Assembly (NCBI GenBank): GCA_038246545.1
Contig: JBBRVW010000061.1
Span: forward strand, 1-12,320
Direction of reading: 5' to 3'
From: JBBRVW01 sp038246545
Lineage (GTDB): Bacteria; Actinomycetota; Actinomycetes; JACCUZ01
DNA: 12,320 bases
Below are positions 1 to 6,440 of this stretch, one piece after another. A model generated the notes under the pieces. It was not told the origin of the DNA and searched no databases. It saw nothing but the letters and a program-made list of their open reading frames with translations. The translations under genes were made by a program, and so were the position numbers. Position 1 is the first letter of the stretch, and each line of letters starts with the position of its first letter.

Positions 1-136
1 GCAACGCTGGCAAGTCGTCCTCGCACCCAACGGCTACCCCCAGCTGATCCCGCCGGTATCGATCGACCCCGAGCAAAGACCCCGACAGCACCACCGCTAC
101 CGGCTCACCCTGCTCACCCGCCGACACCGGACCTGA
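1..136 (+). CDS. C-terminal tail of a truncated gene, possibly DUF222/HNH endonuclease-like
   Basis: An open frame enters from the left edge (first full codon at base 2) and ends at TGA 134-136, giving about 44 residues that begin QRWQVVLAPNGYP and end in a basic stretch, LLTRRHRT. A Trp-containing strand, an NGYPQ turn, a Pro-rich segment and an Arg/His-rich end resemble, from memory, the C-termini of DUF222/13E12-type HNH proteins of high-GC actinomycetes. No HNH catalytic residues lie inside the window, so the family is an inference and only the open frame and stop are seen directly. It converges on helR with about 100 bp between the two stops. Confidence 0.5.
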   Translation, partial: QRWQVVLAPNGYPQLIPPVSIDPEQRPRQHHRYRLTLLTRRHRT

Positions 137-239
137 ACAGCCAGGCGACTCCAGCGGCCCGGGCGAGCAGCACGGCCTGATAGTCGCTCTCGTTGCCCTG
201 CGCAGGTCGCACCAACCGGCGCACCTCCCGCAGGCCGGG

Positions 240-2411
240 TCAGGAGCTCGTGAGGAGCACGAGCTGCTCGGTGGCTCTGGTCATCGCGACGTAGCGGTCG
301 ACCGCTCCTTCGATGCCCGTGCCGAACTCCTCTGGATCGACGACGACGACCAGGTCGAACTCGAGACCCTTCGACAGCTCCGGGGTCAGCAGCCGGACCC
401 GGGGCGTCGCCGGGAAGGTGCCGGTGTCGAGATCAACCGTGCCGATGACGGCGGCGATGCCGTCGACATGAGAATCCACCCAGGCCTGCAGGATCGAGCC
501 CAGGTCCGCAGCAGATCCGTGGACGACGGGGACGCCGCTGCTGCGGACGGAGGTCGGCACGTTGGCGCCCGGGAGCACGGCCCGGATGACCGGTTCGGCC
601 TCGGCCATCACCTCCTCCGGCGTCCGGTAGTTGATCGTCAGGGACGCCAGGTCGACCCGGTCGAGCCCGATCCGCTGGAGCCGTTCCTGCCACGTCCCGG
701 TGAACCCGTGCCGGGCCTGGGCGCGGTCCCCGACGATGGTGAAGCTGCGGGACGGGCAGCGGAGCAGCAGCATCTGCCACTCCGCATCGGTCAGCTCCTG
801 AGCCTCGTCCACGACGATGTGCGCGAACGGGCCGGCTAGCAGGTCCGGGTCCGGGCCGGGCTGCCTGGTCTCGTCGACCAGCACGTCGTGGAAGTCCTCG
901 CCGCGCAGCATGGTCACCAGGCCCACGCCGTACTCGTCGTCGGCGGCCGCGCTGAGGTCGTCCAGAACCCGATCCATCTGCTCGCGCTCGGCGACCAGCG
1001 CGGCGTCGTGCCGGCGCTGACGTCGGGACGCCTCGGGGTCGCCGAGCCGCTGCCGTGCGGCGTCCAGGAAGGGCAGGTCGGACACCGTCCACGCCTGTGC
1101 GTCGTCGCGCTGCAGCGCGTGAACCTCGCCGGCGGTGAGCCAGGGAGCGCACGTCCGCAGGTATGCGGGAACCGACCACAGGTCCCCGACGAGGTCAGCC
1201 GCTTCGAGCAGCGGCCACGCCCGGTGAAGGGTTCTGCGCAGCTCGACGTTCCGCGACAGCGACGCGCGCAGCAGGTCGGCCGGGACGTCGTCGTCGTGCT
1301 TGCCCGTCAGGATCGTGACGAGCTCCTCCCACACCTGCTCACGCGCCTCGTTGTGCGGAGTACCCGGCTCTGTTGCGTCGAACGCGGCGGCCCACTCGTC
1401 GGCGCTCAGCCTGATGTCGAACCAGTCGGTCTCGACCGTCGTACCCGTGGTGGGCGGCTGCTCGTAGAACCTGACGGCCGGCTCGATCGCTGTGACCAGG
1501 TTCGCGGACGACTTCAGCCGGACCACGTCCGGGTCGACCTCGGTCACTGCTGCGGGACCCTCGGCGACGAGGTCCCGCACGGTGCAGGTCTGCACACCCT
1601 CCTCCCCGAGACTCGGGAGCACGTCGGCGACGTAGGCGAGGTAGGGCCGGTGCGGCCCGACGAACAGCACGCCGCCCCGACTGTGTCCGAGGAGAGGGTC
1701 GGAGTAGAGGAGGTACGCCGTCCGGTGCAGGGCGACGACGGTCTTCCCGGTCCCCGGACCGCCGTCGACCACGAGGGCGCCGCGCGACCCTGCACGGATG
1801 ATGGCGTCCTGGTCAGCCTGGATGGTGCCGAGGACGTCTCGCATCCGGGCCGACCGGCTGGTGCCCAGGCTGGCGATGAACGAGGACTGGTCGTCGAGCG
1901 CGGCGGCGTGCCCCTCGAACCCGGCCGAGGTGAAGACCTCGTCCCAGTAGTCGCTGACCCGGCCGCGGGACCAGCGGTACCTGCGGCGGCTGGCCAGACC
2001 CATCGGGTTGGCGTGGGTCGCTCCGAAGAACGGCTCGGCGGCAGGGGAACGCCAGTCGAGCAACAGCCGACGACCCTCGCTGTCCGTGAGACCGAGTCGA
2101 CCGACGTACACGGGCTCCGGGTCGCCTGCGCTCACCATGTGTCCGAGGCACAGGTCCAGGCCGAAGCGACGCAGCGTGCGCAGGCGAGCTGTCAGCCGGT
2201 GGACCTCCATGTCGCGGTCCATCGCCTCCTGACCGATACCGCCGAGCGCCCTGCGCTGGACATCGAGGCGGTCGGACAGGTCGGCGATCGACTGCGCGAG
2301 GCTCTCCGCAAAGGCCGCGAAGTGGTGCTCGTCATCGGCGACCAGTGCCCGATCGGCTTTGGCCGCGAGGTGGTCCGGGAGGTCGAATGCACTGGTGGTC
2401 AAGGGGTTCAT
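240..2411 (-). CDS. helR: HelR-type RNA polymerase-binding ATPase (UvrD/HelD-like), rifamycin tolerance
   Basis: Superfamily-1 helicase-like ATPase of about 723 residues, the usual size for actinobacterial HelR. This family binds RNA polymerase rather than unwinding DNA and frees it from stalled complexes or from bound rifamycin. Visible parts: an N-terminal charged helical region (about 25-85) likely to reach the secondary channel; IQADQ (197-201, Q-motif-like); Walker A GGPGTGKT (217-224); Walker B VVDEAQ (533-538); NYRTPEE (594-600); KGLEFD (681-686); and YVAMTRATEQL (707-717). The long insertion at about 290-530 fits the primary-channel arm. The start is put at ATG 2411 (MNPLTTSAFDLP), which matches the family N-terminus as I recall it; the frame stays open upstream to a GTG at 2465. 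The upstream 19-bp inverted repeat (2538-2556) is the cis-element known for rifamycin resistance genes and separates HelR from generic HelD. Transcribed alone, convergent with the partial gene at the left edge. Confidence 0.87.
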   Translation of the reverse strand: MNPLTTSAFDLPDHLAAKADRALVADDEHHFAAFAESLAQSIADLSDRLDVQRRALGGIGQEAMDRDMEVHRLTARLRTLRRFGLDLCLGHMVSAGDPEPVYVGRLGLTDSEGRRLLLDWRSPAAEPFFGATHANPMGLASRRRYRWSRGRVSDYWDEVFTSAGFEGHAAALDDQSSFIASLGTSRSARMRDVLGTIQADQDAIIRAGSRGALVVDGGPGTGKTVVALHRTAYLLYSDPLLGHSRGGVLFVGPHRPYLAYVADVLPSLGEEGVQTCTVRDLVAEGPAAVTEVDPDVVRLKSSANLVTAIEPAVRFYEQPPTTGTTVETDWFDIRLSADEWAAAFDATEPGTPHNEAREQVWEELVTILTGKHDDDVPADLLRASLSRNVELRRTLHRAWPLLEAADLVGDLWSVPAYLRTCAPWLTAGEVHALQRDDAQAWTVSDLPFLDAARQRLGDPEASRRQRRHDAALVAEREQMDRVLDDLSAAADDEYGVGLVTMLRGEDFHDVLVDETRQPGPDPDLLAGPFAHIVVDEAQELTDAEWQMLLLRCPSRSFTIVGDRAQARHGFTGTWQERLQRIGLDRVDLASLTINYRTPEEVMAEAEPVIRAVLPGANVPTSVRSSGVPVVHGSAADLGSILQAWVDSHVDGIAAVIGTVDLDTGTFPATPRVRLLTPELSKGLEFDLVVVVDPEEFGTGIEGAVDRYVAMTRATEQLVLLTSS

Positions 2412-2537
2412 GCCGCGCCCCGATCGCCACCCGCGGCTCCCCGCCCCCACGACCCGCATCTCCACATCTGCACACCCACGTCGTGACTCCCGTCCCCGCC
2501 GGTTCTGGCTCCGGCCGGCGAGTCTGGGGCACGACCA

Positions 2538-2556
2538 GGGTCTTGCCGCAAGACCC
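2538..2556 (-). promoter_or_regulatory. Rifamycin-associated element (RAE), perfect 19-bp inverted repeat
   Basis: The plus strand reads GGGTCTTGCCGCAAGACCC: two perfect 9-bp arms around one central base. The minus strand, in helR orientation, contains CTTGCGGCAAG, the core of the RAE found upstream of rifamycin-inactivating and helR genes in actinomycetes (recalled, not searched). It ends about 126 bp before the helR ATG. Either arm offers a -35-like hexamer: TTGCGG toward helR, with CAGACT 19 nt further on, or TTGCCG on the plus strand, with TATACC 17 nt further on. Expected role: rifamycin-inducible expression of helR. Confidence 0.82.
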
Positions 2557-2571
2557 CGGTCGCGCTATACC
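2543..2571 (+). promoter_or_regulatory. Possible promoter within the RAE pointing away from helR
   Basis: TTGCCG (2543-2548), a 17-nt spacer and TATACC (2566-2571) make a reasonable sigma70-type promoter on the plus strand, better spaced than anything I find toward helR. Transcription would begin near 2578, just at the hairpin 2580-2603, and run antisense to the 3' end of glyS. No plus-strand gene lies downstream before 4465. Whether it is used is unknown. Confidence 0.3.
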
Positions 2572-2579
2572 TTGGGAGT

Positions 2580-2603
2580 GGAAAGGAGTAGGCACTCCTT
2601 TCC
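2580..2603. terminator. Perfect 10-bp-stem hairpin between glyS and the RAE
   Basis: GGAAAGGAGT (2580-2589) and ACTCCTTTCC (2594-2603) are exact reverse complements around the loop AGGC. The hairpin lies about 58 bp past the glyS stop and is the best candidate for its transcription terminator, although there is no U-tract on the minus strand, as is common for actinobacterial hairpin terminators. On the plus strand it is followed by a pyrimidine-rich TACTTTCCTGT. A competing pairing, AGTAGG (2587-2592) with CCTACT (2602-2607), is also possible. Confidence 0.5.
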
Positions 2604-2661
2604 TACTTTCCTGTCCGCGACGCGTCTCGCCGCGGCCGTCGGTGCGTTCCCGGGCGCGCCC

Positions 2662-4056
2662 TCAGCAGCCGAGGAGGCGCTGAGCCAGCCAGCCGTGCAC
2701 GGCGTCGAGACCCACGCGCTCCTGCTGCATGGTGTCGCGCTCGCGGATGGTGACCGCGTTGTCCTCGAGGGTGTCGAAGTCGACGGTGATGCAGAACGGC
2801 GTGCCGATCTCGTCCTGCCGGCGGTAGCGGCGGCCGATGGCGCCGGCGTCGTCGAACTCGACGTTCCAGCTCTGCCGCAGGAGCGTCGCGAGGTCCTTGG
2901 CCTTGGGCGAGAGGTCGGCGTTGCGCGACAGCGGCAGCACGGCGGCCTTGACCGGCGACAGCCGCGGGTCGAGCCGCATCACGACGCGCTTCTCCATGAC
3001 GCCCTTCGCGTTCGGCGCCTCGTCCTCGGAGTACGCGTCGAGCATGAACGCGAGGGTCGCGCGCGTCAGGCCGAGCGCCGGCTCGACCACGTAGGGCGTC
3101 CAGCGCTCACCCTTCTCCTGGTCGAAGTAGGTGAGGTCGACGCCGGAGTGCTTGGAGTGCGCGGTGAGGTCGAAGTCGGTGCGGTTCGCAACGCCCTCGA
3201 GCTCGTCGAACTCCTTGCCGCCGAAGTTGAAGCGGTACTCGATGTCGACGGTGCGCTTCGAGTAGTGCGACAGCTTCTCCTGCGGGTGCTCGTAGAAGCG
3301 CAGGTTCTCCTCGCGGACGCCGAGCCCGGTGAACCAGTTCCACCGCTGCTGGAGCCAGTAGTCGAACCACTCCTCGTCGGTGCCGGGCTCGACGAAGAAC
3401 TCCATCTCCATCTGCTCGAACTCGCGGGTACGGAAGATGAAGTTGCCCGGGGTGATCTCGTTGCGGAACGACTTGCCGGTCTGCGCGATGCCGAAGGGCG
3501 GCTTCTTGCGCGCCGAGGTCATGACGTTGAGGAAGTTGACGAAGATGCCTTGCGCGGTCTCGGGCCGCAGGTAGTGCAGCCCCTCCTCGCTCTCGACCGG
3601 GCCGAGGTAGGTCTTCAGCAGCCCGGAGAAATGGCGCGGCTCGGTGAAGGCGCCCTTCGTCCCGCAGTTGGGGCAGTTGACGTCCTTGAGTCCGTCTGGC
3701 GGCGGCGTGCCCTTCTTCGCCTCGTACGCCTCCTCGAGGTGGTCGGCCCGGAACCGCTTGTGGCACGACTGGCACTCGACGAGCGGGTCGCTGAAGGTCT
3801 CGACGTGGCCTGAGGCCACCCACACCTCACGCGCCAGGATCACCGCGGAGTCGAGCCCGACGACGTCCTCGCGGGTCTGCACCATGGTCTTCCACCACTG
3901 GCGCCGGACGTTCTCCTTGAGCTCCACGCCGAGGGGGCCGTAGTCCCAGGCCGAGCGGGTGCCGCCGTAGATCTCGCTGCTCGGGTAGACGAACCCCCGG
4001 CGCTTGCTGAGACTGACGATCGCGTCGTTGCGGGCCGCTTCACTGCTCTTGGCCAC
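2662..4056 (-). CDS. glyS: Glycyl-tRNA synthetase, alpha2 (class II) type
   Basis: Charges tRNA-Gly with glycine in the cytosol. The product is about 464 residues, the normal length for the single-chain homodimeric form. From the start: SLSKRRGFVYPSSEIYGG (15-32) and WDYGPLGVELKEN (37-49), typical of the family N-terminus; two Cys pairs, CQSC (95-98) and CPNC (128-131), a probable structural zinc site; LRPETAQGIFVNF (163-175); motif 2 FRNEITPGNF...REFEQMEMEFF (197-221); motif 3 EPALGLTRATLAFML (325-339); and an anticodon-binding domain from about 365 with RYRRQDEIGTPFC (410-422). I chose GTG 4056 because GGAGG (4062-4066) sits 5 nt upstream; an in-frame ATG at 4068 would add four residues but overlaps that Shine-Dalgarno sequence. 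The 44-nt gap to the upstream monooxygenase gene suggests one transcript; a TAGTGT (4098-4103) inside that gene's stop could give an extra promoter. Confidence 0.95.
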   Translation of the reverse strand: MAKSSEAARNDAIVSLSKRRGFVYPSSEIYGGTRSAWDYGPLGVELKENVRRQWWKTMVQTREDVVGLDSAVILAREVWVASGHVETFSDPLVECQSCHKRFRADHLEEAYEAKKGTPPPDGLKDVNCPNCGTKGAFTEPRHFSGLLKTYLGPVESEEGLHYLRPETAQGIFVNFLNVMTSARKKPPFGIAQTGKSFRNEITPGNFIFRTREFEQMEMEFFVEPGTDEEWFDYWLQQRWNWFTGLGVREENLRFYEHPQEKLSHYSKRTVDIEYRFNFGGKEFDELEGVANRTDFDLTAHSKHSGVDLTYFDQEKGERWTPYVVEPALGLTRATLAFMLDAYSEDEAPNAKGVMEKRVVMRLDPRLSPVKAAVLPLSRNADLSPKAKDLATLLRQSWNVEFDDAGAIGRRYRRQDEIGTPFCITVDFDTLEDNAVTIRERDTMQQERVGLDAVHGWLAQRLLGC

Positions 4057-4100
4057 GGTGGCCTCCATCCGGCTGGTTGTCGGCGGTCGAGCCTTCGACA

Positions 4101-4403
4101 CTAGCGGTCGGCCGGTGCCGTCCTCGCACCGAGGACCTCGAAGGCGCTCGGCTCCGGCACCGCATGAGCCATCACCGCGGGAGCGGTCATCTTGACGTCG
4201 TAGGACGAGAGGGCCCGCCGGTAGGCACCGACGCCCACCCACTCGCTGGCAACCACCCACAGCTCCGGGTCGTCGGCAGCGCGGCCCAGGTGGCCGCGGA
4301 CGAAACCCGGAAGCCCGGAGAGCAAGCCGAGCAGGTCGTCGGCGGCGGTCCGGAAGGCATCGGCGGCGTCGACGGGGACGCGGGCCCGGGTCAGCACCAG
4401 CAC
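4101..4403 (-). CDS. Antibiotic biosynthesis monooxygenase (ABM)-like small protein
   Basis: A protein of about 100 residues with the dimeric alpha/beta ferredoxin-like ABM pattern: an N-terminal strand LVLTRARV, a helix (about 12-30, AADAFRTAADDLLGLLSGL), PGFVRGHLGRAADDPELWVVASEW (about 32-55), GVGAYRRALSSYDVKM and a C-terminal strand region EPSAFEVL. Such proteins range from quinol- or haem-handling monooxygenases to small binding proteins, so the substrate cannot be read from this sequence. The start is GTG 4403: a -10-like TAGGGT (4410-4415) lies 6 nt upstream, consistent with a leaderless message. A second in-frame GTG at 4397 has GGAG 8 nt before it and is the alternative. The gene lies just upstream of glyS on the same strand and is divergent from the ZIP-zur pair. 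Confidence 0.75.
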   Translation of the reverse strand: MLVLTRARVPVDAADAFRTAADDLLGLLSGLPGFVRGHLGRAADDPELWVVASEWVGVGAYRRALSSYDVKMTAPAVMAHAVPEPSAFEVLGARTAPADR

Positions 4404-4409
4404 GGCTCC

Positions 4410-4415
4410 ACCCTA
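4410..4415 (-). promoter_or_regulatory. -10-like hexamer TAGGGT for the ABM-glyS unit
   Basis: On the minus strand TAGGGT fits the actinobacterial TANNNT -10 pattern and ends 6 nt before GTG 4403, as expected for a leaderless transcript. The corresponding -35 region falls inside the Zur-like inverted repeat at 4427-4449. Confidence 0.45.
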
Positions 4416-4426
4416 GTCGTGAGGGA

Positions 4427-4449
4427 ATGAAAACCGTTGTCGTTCTCAT
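4427..4449. promoter_or_regulatory. Zur/Fur-like operator between divergent ABM-glyS and ZIP-zur units
   Basis: ATGAAAAC (4427-4434) and GTTCTCAT (4442-4449) form an inverted repeat with 7 of 8 positions paired and a 7-nt centre. The TGAAAAC...GTT...TCA composition resembles Zur boxes of Streptomyces and Mycobacterium (TGAAAATxATTTTCA type, recalled), although the spacing is longer than the classical 7-1-7. It stands out as an A/T-richer island in GC-rich DNA and lies directly upstream of a zinc-family transporter and a Fur-family gene. It overlaps the -35 regions of both divergent promoters. Confidence 0.65.
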
Positions 4450-4451
4450 GC

Positions 4452-4457
4452 TAGCCT
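4452..4457 (+). promoter_or_regulatory. -10-like hexamer TAGCCT (extended TGC) for the ZIP-zur operon
   Basis: TGC-TAGCCT (4449-4457) resembles an extended -10 element. ATG 4465 begins 7 nt later and no Shine-Dalgarno sequence precedes it, so the transcript is probably leaderless. The -35 position (about 4429-4434) lies in the inverted repeat, so a bound repressor would block polymerase. Confidence 0.5.
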
Positions 4458-4464
4458 CCTGCCC

Positions 4465-5190
4465 ATGGCCGCGCTCCTCGCCCTCCTGACGGTGGTCTCG
4501 ACCGCTCTCGGTGGCGTCGTCGCCCTGCGCAGCGGGGACCGGCTGCACCTCGTCCTCGGCTTCGCCGCCGGAGTGATGCTCGGGCTGGTCGCGTTCGACC
4601 TGCTCCCCGAGCTGTTCGCGCTCTCGGACGCGACGGTCGGCGGCGTGCCGGCCGTGATGGTCGCCTTCGCCGCCGGGTTCCTCGTGCTGCACGTCGTGGA
4701 GCGCTCGGTGGCGATGCACGGGGCGCACGAGGGCGAGTACAGCGCCCACAGCCACCACGAGCAGGTGGGTCTCGCGTCGGCGTCGGCGCTGGTCGTCCAC
4801 TCGTTCCTGGACGGCGTGGGCATCGGCCTCGCCTTCCAGGTCAACAACACGGTGGGCTTCGCGGTGGCGCTTGCCGTCATCGCGCACGACTTCGCCGACG
4901 GGCTCAACACGGTCACCGTCCTCCGCACCCACGGCAACTCGCACCGCCGCCAGGTCGTGATGCTGGTGGCCGACGCCGTCGCGCCGGTGCTGGGGGCTTT
5001 GTCCACGCTGTTGTTCAGCCTCGGCGACCAGGTACTCGCGCTCTACCTGGGCGGATTCGCCGGCTTCCTGCTCTACCTCGCCACCGCCGACATCCTCCCG
5101 GAGGCCCACGCCCGGCACCCGTCGCGACTCACGCTGCTCAGCACGGTGGGCGGGGTCGGCCTCATGTGGCTGGTCGTGGGGCTCTCATGA
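4465..5190 (+). CDS. ZIP-family metal (probably zinc) transporter
   Basis: A polytopic inner-membrane protein of 241 residues, the usual size for bacterial ZIP (ZupT/GufA-like) importers. About seven to eight hydrophobic segments are visible, at roughly 2-21, 28-50, 62-79, 104-124, 128-150, 164-185, 188-209 and 222-240. The metal path is marked by HSFLDG (112-117) in TM4 and HDFADG (141-146) in TM5, variants of the family's HNxxEG-type motifs. The loop before TM4 is His-rich (85-99, HGAHEGEY then HSHHE), a probable metal-gathering segment. It should move Zn2+ or another divalent metal into the cytosol. Its stop overlaps the start of the Fur-family regulator (ATGA, 5187-5190), so the two are translationally coupled. 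In streptomycetes a znuBC-type ABC importer often fills this slot beside zur, so a ZIP protein here looks like a replacement. Confidence 0.88.
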   Translation: MAALLALLTVVSTALGGVVALRSGDRLHLVLGFAAGVMLGLVAFDLLPELFALSDATVGGVPAVMVAFAAGFLVLHVVERSVAMHGAHEGEYSAHSHHEQVGLASASALVVHSFLDGVGIGLAFQVNNTVGFAVALAVIAHDFADGLNTVTVLRTHGNSHRRQVVMLVADAVAPVLGALSTLLFSLGDQVLALYLGGFAGFLLYLATADILPEAHARHPSRLTLLSTVGGVGLMWLVVGLS

Positions 5191-5561
5191 CCACCAGACA
5201 GCGCAGCGCCGTCCGCGACGAGCTGGTGCGCGAGCCGGCCTTCCGTAGTGCGCAGGAGATCCACGCCAGCCTGCGCGACACCGGGCACCGGATCGGCCTC
5301 ACCACCGTCTACCGCGCGCTCCAGTCGCTCGCCGACGCCGACGAGGTCGACGTCCTGCGCAACGACGACGGCGAGTCGACCTACCGCGCCTGCTCGGCCG
5401 GGCACCACCACCACGTCGTCTGCCGCAGCTGCGGAACGACCGTCGAGGTCGAGGGCCGGGCCGTCGAGACGTGGGCCGATCGGGTGGCGCGCGAGCACGG
5501 CTTCGTCGACGTCGAGCACACCGTCGAGGTGTTCGGCACCTGCATCAGGTGCGCGGGGTAA
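5187..5561 (+). CDS. zur: Fur-family regulator, probably zinc uptake repressor Zur
   Basis: A 124-residue cytosolic repressor. The N-terminal winged helix spans about 5-65, with the recognition helix in LTTVYRALQSLAD (38-50). The dimerisation and metal domain follows: HHHH (73-76), a structural zinc pair CRSC (79-82), His105 and His111, and a second pair CIRC (119-122). Two CxxC pairs plus the His cluster are usual for Zur/Fur proteins. Assignment to Zur rather than Fur, Nur or PerR rests on the coupled ZIP transporter and the operator upstream of it. With zinc bound it should repress 4465-5561 and perhaps the divergent unit. ATG 5187 was chosen because it overlaps the transporter stop by ATGA; an upstream in-frame start at 5166 would lie inside the transporter gene and add seven atypical residues. 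Confidence 0.88.
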   Translation: MTTRQRSAVRDELVREPAFRSAQEIHASLRDTGHRIGLTTVYRALQSLADADEVDVLRNDDGESTYRACSAGHHHHVVCRSCGTTVEVEGRAVETWADRVAREHGFVDVEHTVEVFGTCIRCAG

Positions 5562-5614
5562 CGTCGAGAGGTCCCGCAGCACCGCTCCACCAGACCCACG
5601 GGAGTTCCCGCACC

Positions 5615-6433
5615 GTGCTCGTCCGCCCCACCGCCGTCCTGCTCGTCTCGTGTGCCGCGTTCGCCGCGGGCGGCCTCGTCGGCGCCGCACCCGCGTCCGC
5701 CGGGACGTCCTGCGTCCCGCCGCCGGTGGCCCACCGCGGCGACTCCGCGCGCGCCCCGGAGAACACGCTGCCCGCCTTCCGCAAGGCGCTCGGCGTCGGA
5801 GCCCGGCGCGTCGAGCTGGACGTGCGCTTCACCATGGGCGACGTGCCGGTGGTCATGCACGACCCGACCGTCGACCGCACGACGAACGGCACCGGCGAGG
5901 TGTCAGCGATGACGCTCGAGCAGGTGCGGGCCCTCGACGCCGGCAGCTGGTTCGGCCGCGCCTACCGCGGCACCAAGGTGCCGACGCTGTACGAAGCCCT
6001 GTCCGTCGCGAAGGGCAGGGGCGCCGGCGTCATGGTCGAGCTGAAGACGCTGCCCACCGCGAGCCAGCTGGCGCAGTTCCTCGACCGGGTGCGCCGGCTG
6101 GCCATGGCGCGCAGCGTGGTCGTGACGAGCTTCGACGGGCCGACCCTCACGGCGGTCCGGCAGGCAGCGCCCGACCTGCGCACGGCCATCATCGACAACC
6201 CGCGCTACCGCCGGGCCGCCTCGGTGCTCCAGTACGGTCGGACGTACGTCGTCAACACGGCGTCGGTCACCGAGAACCGGGCCGCGAGCTGGCGCCGGGC
6301 CGGCATCGCCGTCCGCCCCTGGACCGTGGACACCGTCAAGGGCTGGCGTCGGATGGCCTTCGACAAGGCCGACGCCGTGGTGACCAACCGGCCGGCCGCC
6401 TACCTCTCCTGGGCCCGCAGCCGCTGCCGCTGA
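5615..6433 (+). CDS. Secreted glycerophosphodiester phosphodiesterase (GDPD)
   Basis: A 272-residue GDPD-type TIM barrel that hydrolyses glycerophosphodiesters to an alcohol and glycerol 3-phosphate. A signal peptide is seen (hydrophobic 6-24, then APASA, cleavage near 29), so it should act outside the cell, probably on lipid breakdown products or wall phosphodiesters. Catalytic landmarks: AHRGDSARAPENT (39-51), ELD (67-69), HDPTVDRTTNGTG (82-94), VELK (141-144) and RPWTVDT (234-240). The metal-binding Glu/Asp and both catalytic His positions appear present. GTG 5615 is chosen because GGGAG (5600-5604) precedes it and the signal peptide starts there; the frame is open further upstream, inside zur. 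The 53-bp gap after zur allows co-transcription, but the function does not link obviously to zinc. The stop lies in a palindrome shared with the uppS stop. Confidence 0.88.
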   Translation: MLVRPTAVLLVSCAAFAAGGLVGAAPASAGTSCVPPPVAHRGDSARAPENTLPAFRKALGVGARRVELDVRFTMGDVPVVMHDPTVDRTTNGTGEVSAMTLEQVRALDAGSWFGRAYRGTKVPTLYEALSVAKGRGAGVMVELKTLPTASQLAQFLDRVRRLAMARSVVVTSFDGPTLTAVRQAAPDLRTAIIDNPRYRRAASVLQYGRTYVVNTASVTENRAASWRRAGIAVRPWTVDTVKGWRRMAFDKADAVVTNRPAAYLSWARSRCR

Positions 6434-6440
6434 CCGGTCA
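6431..6440. repeat. 10-bp palindrome holding the stop codons of two convergent genes
   Basis: TGACCGGTCA is a perfect palindrome; its first three bases are the GDPD stop and its last three, on the minus strand, are the uppS stop. Only 4 nt separate the two coding regions, so there is no room for a conventional terminator between them and transcripts must run into the opposing gene. Confidence 0.6.

Noticed and set aside
114..239. 41 codons open in the helR frame after its stop, reading LREVRRLVRPAQGNESDY...
   Set aside because: Looked like a possible C-terminal extension or gene remnant, but a similar 40-codon open stretch follows the GNAT stop, as expected from GC-rich DNA; no family recognised.
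888..2486. 532-codon open frame on the plus strand across helR
   Set aside because: Antisense to a gene with intact ATPase motifs; translation shows no recognisable domain.
2538..2556. Inverted repeat as the glyS intrinsic terminator
   Set aside because: The one-base centre makes a poor RNA loop, there is no U-tract, and the sequence matches the rifamycin-associated element; the hairpin at 2580-2603 is the better terminator candidate.
2359..3813. 484-codon open frame on the plus strand across glyS
   Set aside because: It is antisense to the conserved glycyl-tRNA synthetase, has low-complexity Val/Glu/Leu/Arg composition and no domain; a mirror frame caused by high GC.
4069..5118. About 350-residue upstream extension of the glyS frame
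   Set aside because: The extension runs antisense through the ZIP gene and in another frame through the ABM gene; the family N-terminus begins at the GTG/ATG near 4056-4068.
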